A stretch of DNA of 64,000 nucleotides, taken from Marinimicrobium agarilyticum DSM 16975 (GTDB lineage Bacteria > Pseudomonadota > Gammaproteobacteria > Pseudomonadales > Cellvibrionaceae). Shown here piece after piece: positions 6,778 to 14,683 of this stretch; the stretch's first letter is position 1, and every line of letters begins with the position of its first letter. A program made the translations under genes and the position numbers. The stretch spans positions 1 to 64,000 of the forward strand of contig NZ_AUHU01000014.1 of the NCBI RefSeq assembly GCF_000423345.1, read 5' to 3'. Below the pieces are notes generated by a model that had not been told where the DNA came from, ran no database searches, and saw nothing but the letters and a program-made list of their open reading frames with translations.

Positions 6778-7194
6778 TTGAGTAAAATAGAATACCCAAT
6801 TACGGGTTCTTGCCAATGCGGTAACGTACAGTATGAGTTGCTGGAGCCACCGCTGTTCGTTGCTGCTTGCCACTGTAAAGAGTGTCAGAAATTATCAACC
6901 AGCGCATTTAGCATAACTGCTATGGTGAAGACGAATAGCGTTAAGTTTCAAGGTGAAATGAAAAGCTGGAGTCGGATTGCGGATAGCGGAAACACTAGTG
7001 GAGCAAAGTTTTGCCCCACCTGCGGAAACAGGATTTACCATTTTGACCCAAATGAACCGGATAAACTGAAGCTCAAGCCTAGCAATCTATCAGATACAAG
7101 CATTATCAGCCCTACGATTCACGTCTGGGTAAGCGAAAAACAAGATTGGTATCAAATACCTTCCGGCGTAAAGGTTTTTGACAAGCAACCATAG
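6778..7194 (+). CDS. GFA/CENP-V-fold zinc protein (glutathione-dependent formaldehyde-activating enzyme family)
   Basis: Start taken as the TTG at 6778, six bases after AGGAGG; a longer frame reaches back through the attC site and is unlikely. The 138-residue product has the GFA zinc pattern: GSCQCGNVQYEL (Cys pair, residues 11-13), ACHCKECQKLS (residues 30-40) and FCPTCGNRIYHF (residues 76-87). This fold binds one structural and one catalytic-site zinc; family members are annotated as S-hydroxymethylglutathione synthases, but many homologues have unproven activity. It is the last clear cassette gene, followed by a decayed attC. Confidence 0.8.
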   Translation: MSKIEYPITGSCQCGNVQYELLEPPLFVAACHCKECQKLSTSAFSITAMVKTNSVKFQGEMKSWSRIADSGNTSGAKFCPTCGNRIYHFDPNEPDKLKLKPSNLSDTSIISPTIHVWVSEKQDWYQIPSGVKVFDKQP

Positions 7195-7202
7195 GAGTTT
7201 CC

Positions 7203-7282
7203 ATCAACAATCCAGGGCAGTGGGACGTATTTTTTCTTCGCTGATCTCAAAACGCAGATGCCAAAGTTTAGCGGCATTATGG
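7203..7282 (+). repeat. Relic attC at the right end of the array
   Basis: ATCAACAATCCAGGGCAGTGGGACGTATTTT resembles the left half of attC 3 (ATAACAAGCCAAGGCAGCGGGAAATATTTT), and the loop TTCGCTGATCTCAAAACGC matches too. The right half (CCAAAGTTTAGCGGCATTATGG) no longer pairs well and the GTT core has become ATT. It is probably inactive and marks where the cassette array ends. Confidence 0.5.
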
Positions 7283-7541
7283 AGTGTGCACCATGATATC
7301 CACGTTTAGGCCCTATGCTTTCGTGGCTGTTCTGCTTGCGCCTAGGATGGTGGGATAACCGCGGAGGCGTTCTTGTTTCGCGGTCGGACCATGGCGAATC
7401 CGTCCTGATCGAAATGAAGGCTTCGAAAATTTCATGTTACGGCCACATTGTCACTTGGGGCAACAGTGCTGGAAACGTACGTCGACTAGTTGACAGCTCA
7501 ACCCCCATGAGAGCGCTGACGTCATGTGATTCAAGGAGTTA
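7283..7541. other. Intergenic, no supported gene
   Basis: Between the relic attC and the DUF2164 gene. A short open frame (7315-7542) has no recognisable product or ribosome site and reads like chance. Only the ribosome site AAGGAG at 7533-7538 serving the next gene is notable. Confidence 0.5.
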
Positions 7542-7805
7542 ATGATGAGTAAAATCGAATTCTCAAAAGCAGAAAAGGAAATAATGACGCAAAAGGTCAA
7601 GAGATATTTTCAAGATGAGCTGAATGAAGATATTGGCAACTTTGATGCCGAATTCCTTATTGATTTCTTTGCTGAGGAAATGGGTGGCTTTTTCTACAAT
7701 CGAGGCCTGTATGATGCTGAAACGATGATCGCGGAAAAGGTTTCGGAAATTTCAGATCAGCTGCTCCAGCTTGAAAAGCCTGTCTCGGTGGTTGGCAAGG
7801 CATAA
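7542..7805 (+). CDS. DUF2164 family protein
   Basis: An 87-residue protein (or 86 from the second ATG at 7545) after CAAGGAGTTA. The sequence IEFSKAEKEIMTQKVKRYF, then IGNFDAEFLIDFFAEEMGGF and FYNRGLYDAETMI, is the DUF2164 pattern, a small acidic cytoplasmic family of unknown function widespread in proteobacteria. It may be a chromosomal gene rather than a cassette, since no attC follows it, but its composition is close to that of the cassettes. Confidence 0.78.
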   Translation: MMSKIEFSKAEKEIMTQKVKRYFQDELNEDIGNFDAEFLIDFFAEEMGGFFYNRGLYDAETMIAEKVSEISDQLLQLEKPVSVVGKA

Positions 7806-8291
7806 CATGAAGGCGGCGCAGTGCATCGCACCACATAACCGGCGAAGTATTAGAAGCCAGATTAACGCCTATGGCCTCGTGGGGCTGTGCACAAAAAAAC
7901 AGAAGGCCGGAAAGAGCTACGCCCGACTGGCGCGCTTATCATCAACACCCCCATAAATGGCACGAGAAATATCGTTTGCGACGGCCTTTCGCCTAAAGCC
8001 TGCATCGCATAATCGATTTTTGATGCGTTTCCCCTGCACAAATCCCTCCCAATTTTGACTATTTATCTGCCTTATCGATATTTTCCCAATTTCTAGAACT
8101 TGTGCGCAGTTTGGGAATCTCGTTCGGGCCAATCCTAGTATGGTCATATTATATCAGATATTATCGGCACCCCGACTCCAGTTAGATCTAGAGTCGTTAC
8201 ACGGTTGTATTCAATAAAAACATTCACCGACGGGTTCTGTCCGCTTTAGGCGCGAGTTGTCTAACCCCGACCAAAAAGCGAGAAACAAATT
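7806..8291. other. Intergenic region of about 490 bases
   Basis: No convincing gene on either strand. The region is AT-rich towards 8140-8230 (TTATATCAGATATTAT; CAATAAAAACATTC), where the promoter of the secreted esterase is likely. No terminator, attC or RNA gene was recognised. Confidence 0.45.
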
Positions 8292-10052
8292 ATGATTAAA
8301 AATACAGTCTGGCGACTGGCGTCGCTAACAGCGTTGCTTTCATGCGCCCAGCTCAGTTGGGCCATTGATGATGGCGTCTATACCATCACGTCCAAGTACA
8401 GTGGAAAGGTGGTAGAGGTGGCTTCCACCGATACCGCCGATGGGGCAAACGTAATTCAATGGGCCGCCAATGGCGGCGCCACTCAGCAGTGGGAAATTTC
8501 CAATGTCGGGGGCGATGACTACTCTGTCGTCAACGTGAATAGTGGAAAGGCCATGGAGGTGTATGAGTTCAGTACCGCCGATGGCGGTAACGTGACTCAG
8601 TGGGAATACTGGGGTGGCGAGCCACAAACATGGACCATCACCGAGCAGGGCGATGGTTTTTTTAGCTTCATCAATAAACACAGCGGCAAAAGCGTCGACC
8701 TGTTAGATTGGGACACCTCTGATGGGGCAAACATCGCACAGTGGGAATGGTGGGGTGGAGACACCCAGCTGTGGGCGCTCGATCTGGTGGGAGGCAACAA
8801 CCCAGACCCTATAAGTGTCACCTTTGAAGAGGACGGTGGTTTTTGTGACGTGGAGGGTAGCGTTGACACAAACCACTCCGGCTTCAACGGTACCGGTTTT
8901 GCCAACACTGACAACAACGTAGGCGCGGGTATCACCTGGAACGTTGAGATTGGTCAGGCTGGGAGCTATACCTTGCAATGGCGCTATGCCAATGGCGCTG
9001 CGAGTGGGCGTTCCGCTGATGTGCTTGTTGATGGTAACGTCCAGTACGCCGGACTCGCTCAAGCGACCACAGGGGGATGGACAACCTGGAACAACAGCGA
9101 CACCGTCGAGTTGTGGCTGGATCAGGGTAGCCACACCATTCGTCTGCAGGCAACGACTGCTGCGGGTCTGGGTAATGTCGACAGTTTGACAGTAACGGGC
9201 AGCGCCGTCAGTGCCGGTGATTGTTCCGGCTCGGGCGGAGTGAAGAACCCACCCGAAATGAGCGCGGGTTGCGGCAACCCCCTATCGCTGACAAACGGTA
9301 GAAAGACCATCATTAGCAACGGTGTTGAGCGTGAGTATTTCGTTACCCTTCCCTCGAACTACAACCCGAATGAGCCTTACCGTTTATTTTACGTTTCGCA
9401 CGGTTTAGGTGGGGTTGGCGAACACGTCTATAACACCGACTTTTTGAACTGGTTTGGCTTGAGAACCCAAGCGCTCAGGAATGATGTACCGGCGATTTGG
9501 ATCGCGCCGACGGCCATCGACCGGTGGGCGCAACGCGATCACGCTTTGTTTGATGACATCACCAACTTCGCCAAGAATAACCTGTGTGTCGATACCACGC
9601 GCGTCTTCGTCGCGGGCATGAGCTTCGGGGGGATGATCTCTTATTCCCTGTCCACCAATCATCAGGACGTCATCCGCGCCGGTTTCGGGATGTCTCCCGC
9701 GAACTTCAATATTTGGTTGCCCAACCCCAAAGGCACTGATCCCATCGCCTGGATGCAGACAACCGGCATGTCAGACCCCACCACTCCCTGGGATGCTGGT
9801 GGCGGACGCGGTGCGAAGTACATCGCTTTGGAAAAAGCGCGCGATAACGGATGTAACGTACCAAACGACATTGAGACCTGGGTTCCAGGAAGCCCCTCCC
9901 GGCACCTATGCGTAGATATGCAAGGCTGTGACGAGGGTTATCCCGTGAAAGTGTGCACCTTCGACGGCGGTCACATTCACGACCATCGGGAGCCCGGCGC
10001 GGCGGAATCATGGATTCCCGCCGAGGCTTGGGACTTCTTTATGCAGTTCTGA
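8292..10052 (+). CDS. Secreted modular esterase: ricin-type lectin, CBM6/35-like module, CE1/feruloyl-esterase-like domain
   Basis: 586 residues. A signal peptide (MIKNTVWRLASLTALLSCAQ, cleavage likely after SWA at 24) precedes three repeats of a ricin-B lectin (about 27-165) marked by GKVVEVA, GKAMEVY and GKSVDLL, each followed by an (A/V)xQW motif. A beta-sandwich carbohydrate-binding module of CBM6/35 type follows (about 175-305, GSYTLQWRYANG, IRLQATTAAGLGNVDSL). The C-terminal alpha/beta hydrolase (about 323-586) resembles PHB-depolymerase/feruloyl esterases: nucleophile Ser444 in GMSFGG, probable Asp495 in GMSDPTTPW, His561 in DGGHIHDH. It probably deacylates plant or algal polysaccharide outside the cell. 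Monocistronic, with a strong terminator at 10098. Confidence 0.85.
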   Translation: MIKNTVWRLASLTALLSCAQLSWAIDDGVYTITSKYSGKVVEVASTDTADGANVIQWAANGGATQQWEISNVGGDDYSVVNVNSGKAMEVYEFSTADGGNVTQWEYWGGEPQTWTITEQGDGFFSFINKHSGKSVDLLDWDTSDGANIAQWEWWGGDTQLWALDLVGGNNPDPISVTFEEDGGFCDVEGSVDTNHSGFNGTGFANTDNNVGAGITWNVEIGQAGSYTLQWRYANGAASGRSADVLVDGNVQYAGLAQATTGGWTTWNNSDTVELWLDQGSHTIRLQATTAAGLGNVDSLTVTGSAVSAGDCSGSGGVKNPPEMSAGCGNPLSLTNGRKTIISNGVEREYFVTLPSNYNPNEPYRLFYVSHGLGGVGEHVYNTDFLNWFGLRTQALRNDVPAIWIAPTAIDRWAQRDHALFDDITNFAKNNLCVDTTRVFVAGMSFGGMISYSLSTNHQDVIRAGFGMSPANFNIWLPNPKGTDPIAWMQTTGMSDPTTPWDAGGGRGAKYIALEKARDNGCNVPNDIETWVPGSPSRHLCVDMQGCDEGYPVKVCTFDGGHIHDHREPGAAESWIPAEAWDFFMQF

Positions 10053-10097
10053 CCGAGCGAATAATGTCGGCCTATGAGGTAGGTCGAATTGCCTGTT

Positions 10098-10132
10098 GAA
10101 ATAGCCCCGGCCGACTTGGTCGGGGCTATTTC
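10098..10132 (+). terminator. Intrinsic terminator of the esterase gene
   Basis: GAAATAGCCCCGGCC and GGTCGGGGCTATTTC form a 15-bp stem (one G-T pair) with a 5-base loop GACTT, followed by ATTTAT. A/T-rich stem ends on both sides allow it to work in both directions. Confidence 0.82.
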
Positions 10133-10215
10133 ATTTATGAATAGCACTGTACTTGAACGCGACGGCAAAGTGCGTGCACTTACATTTTTGGAGCTCTCCA
10201 GAATTCCCTTCGGCC

Positions 10216-10332
10216 TTACAAATCGGCCGCGGTCTTGCCGCCTTTCTTCATTTTCTTTTCGGCCTTCTTCTCTTTGGCGGATAAAGCCGGCTTTTTCTTC
10301 GTTTCTTTGTTGCTTCTATGTTCTTTGCTCAT
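10216..10332 (-). CDS. Small lysine-rich conserved protein
   Basis: 38 residues from the ATG at 10332 on the minus strand: MSKEHRSNKETKKKPALSAK and EKKAEKKMKKGGKTAADL. This very basic pattern (MSKE-R-NKE-KK-PA-) recurs as a tiny conserved protein of unknown function in proteobacteria, which is why I prefer this start to longer upstream frames. GGGAAC lies upstream. Nucleic-acid binding is plausible from charge only. Confidence 0.55.
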   Translation of the reverse strand: MSKEHRSNKETKKKPALSAKEKKAEKKMKKGGKTAADL

Positions 10333-10633
10333 ATCGAAGTTCCCAAACGGGGAGGATCGGGGGCAGGATACTGCCCGGTGGTTCTGCTCGGTGAGCACAT
10401 CAGCAAAGCCGACCCAAGCCGGGTGAGATGTTGCGCATGCAGCGCCACCGTTAATGAGTTTACCGGCGTTGCCCAGAGAAAGATAGAACCGTTTCATCAC
10501 CGGCCTGGCTGGCTGACAGCATGGACCGCGACGGCGCGTTTGAATCCGCTGGGGTGGTGCGCAACCCGATGCGGGTGGTAGCCAACGACCCGCTATAGTA
10601 GAGTTGAACAGTCAACCAAAAAGGGGGTACGGA
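10333..10633. other. Intergenic, about 300 bases, no supported gene
   Basis: Only short overlapping frames without recognisable products. The ribosome site for the next gene (AAGGGGG) lies at its right end. Confidence 0.4.
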
Positions 10634-11734
10634 GTGATAGGTGATCGCAAGGTAAACGTCTTTTTCGACGAGATTATGCTGGGCCACGACCCGCAGGTAG
10701 ATGTGCCCTACCTGCCCAGCCGGGTGGAGAAACGCGTCAGGACCCTTCTGCAGCAGTTGGAGTTCAAATGGAGCTATCCCGAGCACCCCGGGCGGCTGAG
10801 CGCCATCAAGGCATATCTGGATGAAAACCCCGTTCCCAACACTCACTTCACCTCAGGCCCCAGCGCCACCTACGACCAGTTGAGCCGCGTTCATACCACC
10901 TCCTACCTGGACCACATTTTCTCATTGGCCGGTCAACACGCCTGGCTGGACAGGGACACCACCGCCGTCTCGCCCGACAGCATCAAGGCGGCGACGGCAG
11001 CGGCTGGTAACGCTATCGCCGCAGTGGAAAGTGTCGTGAACAAAGAGGCACAGAGCGCCTTCGCCCTGGTGCGCCCGCCCGGCCATCACGCCGAGCCGGT
11101 TCGGGCCCGAGGGTTCTGCCTGCTCAATAACGTCGCGGTGGCGGCGGCCCACGCCCAGGCAAAGCTGGGCTGTGAGCGTATTCTGATCATTGACTGGGAT
11201 GCCCACCACGGCAATGGGACCCAGGATATCTTCTGGGCAGACCCGGACGTGCTGTTCTTTGATACCCATTGTGCCGCGCCCTTTTACCCCGGCTCCGGGC
11301 ACCTGGACGAGGTGGGCGCGGGGCTCGGCGAGGGCTACACCATTAACGTGCCGCTTCCCGAAACCGCCGGCGACATTGCCTTTGAAAAAGCCTTCCGCGA
11401 TATATTGGTTCCGGCCGCCGAGCACTTTGAACCGGACCTGGTACTGGTATCAGCAGGCTTCGACCCGCATCGCAATGACATGGCGCTGAACCTGACCTAT
11501 GACGGCTTCAAGGTGATCACCCAGATCGTCCAGAGCATTGCCGACCGACATTGTGATGGCCGGCTAGCGCTGGTGTTGGAAGGCGGCTACAACCTGACAT
11601 CGCTCGCCCACGGGGTGCATGCCGTATTGGAGGTACTGACCGGCGGCGAGGCGCCAGAGCTGCAAGAGTGCGGCGTGAAGGAAGTCGCGGAAGCGGCCGA
11701 ATTCCACCGTTCAGCCTTTGTTGAGGATGACTGA
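10634..11734 (+). CDS. Histone deacetylase-family protein (arginase/deacetylase fold)
   Basis: Start taken as GTG at 10634, behind AAGGGGGTACGGA; a TTG at 10604 is possible but lacks a site. The 366-residue product carries the class II HDAC/acetylpolyamine amidohydrolase landmarks: RPPGHHAEP (His151-His152), DWDAHHGNGTQD (zinc ligands Asp189 and His191), SAGFDPHRND (Asp277) and LEGGYN near the end. Bacterial members remove acetyl groups from polyamines, acetoin-pathway proteins or other small substrates; the substrate here is not determinable. It stands alone between two unrelated genes. Confidence 0.88.
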   Translation: MIGDRKVNVFFDEIMLGHDPQVDVPYLPSRVEKRVRTLLQQLEFKWSYPEHPGRLSAIKAYLDENPVPNTHFTSGPSATYDQLSRVHTTSYLDHIFSLAGQHAWLDRDTTAVSPDSIKAATAAAGNAIAAVESVVNKEAQSAFALVRPPGHHAEPVRARGFCLLNNVAVAAAHAQAKLGCERILIIDWDAHHGNGTQDIFWADPDVLFFDTHCAAPFYPGSGHLDEVGAGLGEGYTINVPLPETAGDIAFEKAFRDILVPAAEHFEPDLVLVSAGFDPHRNDMALNLTYDGFKVITQIVQSIADRHCDGRLALVLEGGYNLTSLAHGVHAVLEVLTGGEAPELQECGVKEVAEAAEFHRSAFVEDD

Positions 11735-11881
11735 CGAGGTTGCGAAGGCACCCCCCATAAACCGGGACATTAAAACGTAGAGTGTAGCCTCGGGGCTTAA
11801 GTTATCCCCGACACACATCGTTGGCGAATAATCGGGCGTATTCAGTGTCAGAGTGAAACTTGCACGAAACCGGAGGTTCAT

Positions 11882-12451
11882 ATGAGCCGTTTGCTGTTGC
11901 TTTTGATGCTGTTATCCCCTTTTGCTTTGGCCGAGGACACCGCTGAGGCCATCTTCGCCGGCGGGTGTTTCTGGTGTATGGAGCCACCCTACGACGAGCT
12001 GGACGGTGTGCTGGAAACCACTTCCGGGTACACCGGCGGGCATGTTGAGGACCCCAGCTACCAAGAGGTGGTGGCCGGCGGTACGGGGCACTACGAGGCG
12101 GTAAAGGTGACCTACGACCCGTCAAAGGTCGACTACCAAACCTTGCTGGATGTCTTCTGGCGCAATATCGACCCGCTGGATGCCGGTGGCCAGTTTTGCG
12201 ACCGGGGTAACTCCTATCGAGCCGCCATCTTTTACCGGAACCCCGAACAGGAGCGACTGGCGCGTGCCAGCAAGGAGCCGGTGGAGGCGCGTTTTGAGCA
12301 GCCGGTCGTGACCGAGATCCTTGAGGCCTCCGAGTTCTACCCGGCCGAGGAGTACCACCAGAACTACTACGAGAAGAACCCGGTGCGCTTCAAGTACTAC
12401 AAGTTTCGGTGCGGCCGGGAAGCGCGGCTGGATGAATTGTGGGCTGACTGA
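11882..12451 (+). CDS. msrA: Peptide methionine sulfoxide reductase A, exported form
   Basis: 189 residues starting MSRLLLLLMLLSPFALAEDT, a signal peptide ending after FALA, so this MsrA probably works in the periplasm. The catalytic Cys29 sits in GGCFWC, followed by FW-EPPYDELDGVLETTSGYTGG and HYEAVKVTYDP. It reduces S-methionine sulfoxide in proteins using the Cys29 sulfenic acid cycle. The resolving Cys is probably that in KFRCGREAR near the end. CCGGAGGTTCAT gives a good ribosome site. No msrB gene is adjacent. Confidence 0.9.
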   Translation: MSRLLLLLMLLSPFALAEDTAEAIFAGGCFWCMEPPYDELDGVLETTSGYTGGHVEDPSYQEVVAGGTGHYEAVKVTYDPSKVDYQTLLDVFWRNIDPLDAGGQFCDRGNSYRAAIFYRNPEQERLARASKEPVEARFEQPVVTEILEASEFYPAEEYHQNYYEKNPVRFKYYKFRCGREARLDELWAD

Positions 12452-12543
12452 CACACTTAGGGGGTTTAGGCCGCACGCGGCCTCTACTCCCGCCGACGCT
12501 GAGCGCGTACACTTAGCCCTTTTCAGGCAAGCAAACGACGTCT

Positions 12544-13908
12544 ATGCATATCCATATTCTCGGCATCTGCGGAACCTTCATGGGCAGCCTGGCGCTGCTG
12601 GCCCGCGAGCTCGGCCACCGTGTCACCGGCAGTGACGCCAACGTCTATCCTCCTATGAGTACACAGCTCTCGGACGCCGGCATCGAGCTGCTTGAGGGCT
12701 ATCATCCCGAACACCTGGAGCCGGCCCCCGATCTGGTCGTGGTCGGCAACGCCTTGAGCCGGGGCAACCCCGAGGTGGAAGCGGTGCTGGAGCTTGGCCT
12801 GCCCTACACCTCCGGCCCCGAATGGTTGCGCGAGCAGGTGCTGCCGGGCAAATGGGTATTGGCCGTGGCTGGCACCCATGGCAAAACCACCACCTCAAGC
12901 ATGCTGGCCTGGATTCTCGAGTACGCCCATATGGCGCCGGGCTTTCTGATTGGCGGCGTCACCCAGAATTTCCCCCAGTCCGCGCGCCTGGGCGGCACCC
13001 CATTTTTTGTGGTGGAGGCGGACGAGTACGACAGCGCCTTTTTCGATAAGCGCTCCAAATTTGTTCACTACCGGCCCCGCACGCTGGTGATCAACAACCT
13101 GGAATATGACCACGCCGATATTTTCCCGGACCTGGCCGCCATTCAACGGCAATTCCATCATCTGGTCCGCACCGTACCCGGCGGCGGGCAGATCATCACC
13201 CCCAGCGACGAGGCGGCGATCGAACAGACGTTGGAGCAAGGCTGTTGGACGCCGCGCCAGCGCTTTGGAAGCGAGGGCGCTGAATGGCAGTTTCGCCTGT
13301 TGAATACCGATGGCAGCGCGTTTGAGGTGCTCCACCAGGGCGAAGCCGTCTCCGAGGTGCGCTGGCCGCTGACCGGCCAGCACAATGTGATGAACGGCCT
13401 GGCCGCGCTGATCGCCGCTCGCCACGTTGGCGTGACACCCGAAATCGGCGCAGAGGCACTGGCGCAGTTCAAGGGCGTCAAGCGTCGGATGGAGTGTCTG
13501 GCGGATGTGCACGGCATTCGGGTGTACGATGATTTTGCCCACCATCCGACGGCGATCAAGACGACCCTGGCCGGGTTGCGGGCTCAGGTGGGCGAGGACA
13601 AGATCATCGCGCTGATTGAGCCGCGCTCGAACACCATGCGGATGGGTGTCCACCGGGATGCGCTGAAGAATGCGTTTTCGGATGCCGATGCGGTATTGTG
13701 GTACCAGCCGAAAGACAGCGACTGGGATCTGGAAGCGCTGGTGAACCACAGTTCTGTGCCGGCGCAGTTGGAGCACTCCATTGATGAGATGATTCACGGC
13801 GCTTTGGCGCTGGCGGAGAGCGGCACTCATATTGTGATTATGAGCAATGGCGGGTTCGGGGGCATTCATCAGAAGTTGGTGGATCAGTTGAATCGGCATG
13901 CGTTGTAG
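12544..13908 (+). CDS. mpl: UDP-N-acetylmuramate:L-alanyl-gamma-D-glutamyl-meso-diaminopimelate ligase
   Basis: 454 residues, full length. It opens with the Mur-ligase Rossmann motif MHIHILGICGTFMGSLALLA, the ATP P-loop GTHGKTTTSS (residues 110-119), VVEADEYDSAFFDKRSKFVHYRP and NLEYDHADIF, all typical of Mpl rather than MurC. It reattaches the tripeptide recovered from old peptidoglycan to UDP-MurNAc in the cytoplasm, so it belongs to cell-wall recycling. Family A repeat hairpin follows immediately at 13928 and may end its transcript. Confidence 0.93.
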   Translation: MHIHILGICGTFMGSLALLARELGHRVTGSDANVYPPMSTQLSDAGIELLEGYHPEHLEPAPDLVVVGNALSRGNPEVEAVLELGLPYTSGPEWLREQVLPGKWVLAVAGTHGKTTTSSMLAWILEYAHMAPGFLIGGVTQNFPQSARLGGTPFFVVEADEYDSAFFDKRSKFVHYRPRTLVINNLEYDHADIFPDLAAIQRQFHHLVRTVPGGGQIITPSDEAAIEQTLEQGCWTPRQRFGSEGAEWQFRLLNTDGSAFEVLHQGEAVSEVRWPLTGQHNVMNGLAALIAARHVGVTPEIGAEALAQFKGVKRRMECLADVHGIRVYDDFAHHPTAIKTTLAGLRAQVGEDKIIALIEPRSNTMRMGVHRDALKNAFSDADAVLWYQPKDSDWDLEALVNHSSVPAQLEHSIDEMIHGALALAESGTHIVIMSNGGFGGIHQKLVDQLNRHAL

Positions 13909-13927
13909 AGTGATTCTCCGTAGTCCG

Positions 13928-14034
13928 GTCCGGGGAGGGTAAGACCTTTCAGGACACGCCGTAAACCCATCCCTGGGGGCTCGAATCGCGGGTCCCCCGC
14001 TCCACGGTCCTGAAAGGTCTTACCCTCCCCGGAC
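13928..14034 (-). repeat. Interspersed hairpin repeat family A, copy 1
   Basis: Two perfect 28-bp inverted arms (13928-13955 and 14007-14034) begin GTCCGGGGAGGGTAAGACCT and enclose 51 bases. On the minus strand the enclosed core reads CGTGGAGCGGGGGACCCGCG, continues through GAGCCCCCAGGGATGGG and ends TTTACGGCGT. The same core occurs at 36755-36806 on the plus strand with different but again self-complementary arms. It lies between mpl and ubiX, both rightward, so it may attenuate or terminate transcription. The core contains no tRNA despite a TTCGA-like stretch. Confidence 0.8.
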
Positions 14035-14070
14035 CTCAGTTCCAAATCGAGCAACACATAAGGATTCATC

Positions 14071-14682
14071 ATGGATTATCAACGCACTATTACCTTAGCC
14101 ATGACCGGGGCGTCCGGCGCTCAATATGGCTTGCGGCTGTTGCAGTGTCTGCTGGCGGCGGATTGTCGGGTGTATCTGTTGCTGTCCAGAGCCGCCGAGG
14201 TGGTGATTCGCACCGAGACCAATCTGGAGTTGCCGGAAACGTTGGAGGAGCAGCAGTTGATGTTGAGCCAGACGTTCGGGGCGGAGGATGAGCAACTGTT
14301 GCTGTTTGGCCGGGAGGACTGGTTTTCTCCGGTGGCGTCCGGTTCCAGCTCGGCCAGTTCTATGGTTATCTGCCCCGCCAGTGGCGGGAGCCTGTCGGCC
14401 ATTGCTCACGGCGCCAGTAACAACCTGATCGAGCGGGCGGCGGATGTGGCGCTGAAGGAGCGCCGGCAATTGCTCTTGGTCCCTCGCGAAGCGCCTTACT
14501 CGGAGATCCACCTGGAAAACATGCTCAAGCTCACTCGCATGGGCGCGGTGGTGGTGCCCGCCAGCCCCGGATTTTACATGCAGCCGACCCGAGTGGAGGA
14601 GCTGGTGGACTTTATCGTGGCGCGCCTGCTGGACCAGTTGGGGCTGGAGCAGGATCTGATGCCCCGTTGGGGCGAGGAGTAG
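14071..14682 (+). CDS. ubiX: Flavin prenyltransferase UbiX
   Basis: 203 residues from ATG at 14071. [17 protein letters not shown] is the FMN-binding N terminus, with [39 protein letters not shown] in the middle (dimethylallyl-phosphate and flavin site) and [21 protein letters not shown] followed by [12 protein letters not shown] near the end. It makes prenylated FMN, the cofactor of UbiD decarboxylase in ubiquinone synthesis. It follows the family A repeat, so it may have its own promoter in the short gap 14035-14070 or be read through from mpl. Confidence 0.92.
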   Translation: MDYQRTITLAMTGASGAQYGLRLLQCLLAADCRVYLLLSRAAEVVIRTETNLELPETLEEQQLMLSQTFGAEDEQLLLFGREDWFSPVASGSSSASSMVICPASGGSLSAIAHGASNNLIERAADVALKERRQLLLVPREAPYSEIHLENMLKLTRMGAVVVPASPGFYMQPTRVEELVDFIVARLLDQLGLEQDLMPRWGEE

Positions 14683-14683
14683 T

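Noticed and set aside
314-7282. CRISPR array as an explanation for the repeated elements
   Set aside because: The repeats are 47-82 bases, imperfectly palindromic, differ in sequence and are separated by genes, not uniform spacers; no cas genes occur.
7315-7542. Possible 75-residue protein before DUF2164
   Set aside because: No ribosome site, no similarity pattern and a composition like non-coding DNA; treated as intergenic.
7806-7860. Possible further attC (CATAACATGAAGGCGGCGCAG...)
   Set aside because: No matching right half with a GTTRRRY core could be found, so the resemblance of CATAACA to an attC left core is not enough.
10604-10633. TTG start adding ten residues to the HDAC-family protein
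   Set aside because: The GTG at 10634 has a better-spaced AAGGGGG; the extra residues show no conservation.
13956-14006. tRNA-like stretch in the core of repeat family A
   Set aside because: A GGGGG-TTCGA-like pattern exists but no acceptor stem, anticodon arm or CCA context; the copy at 36755 does not preserve it.
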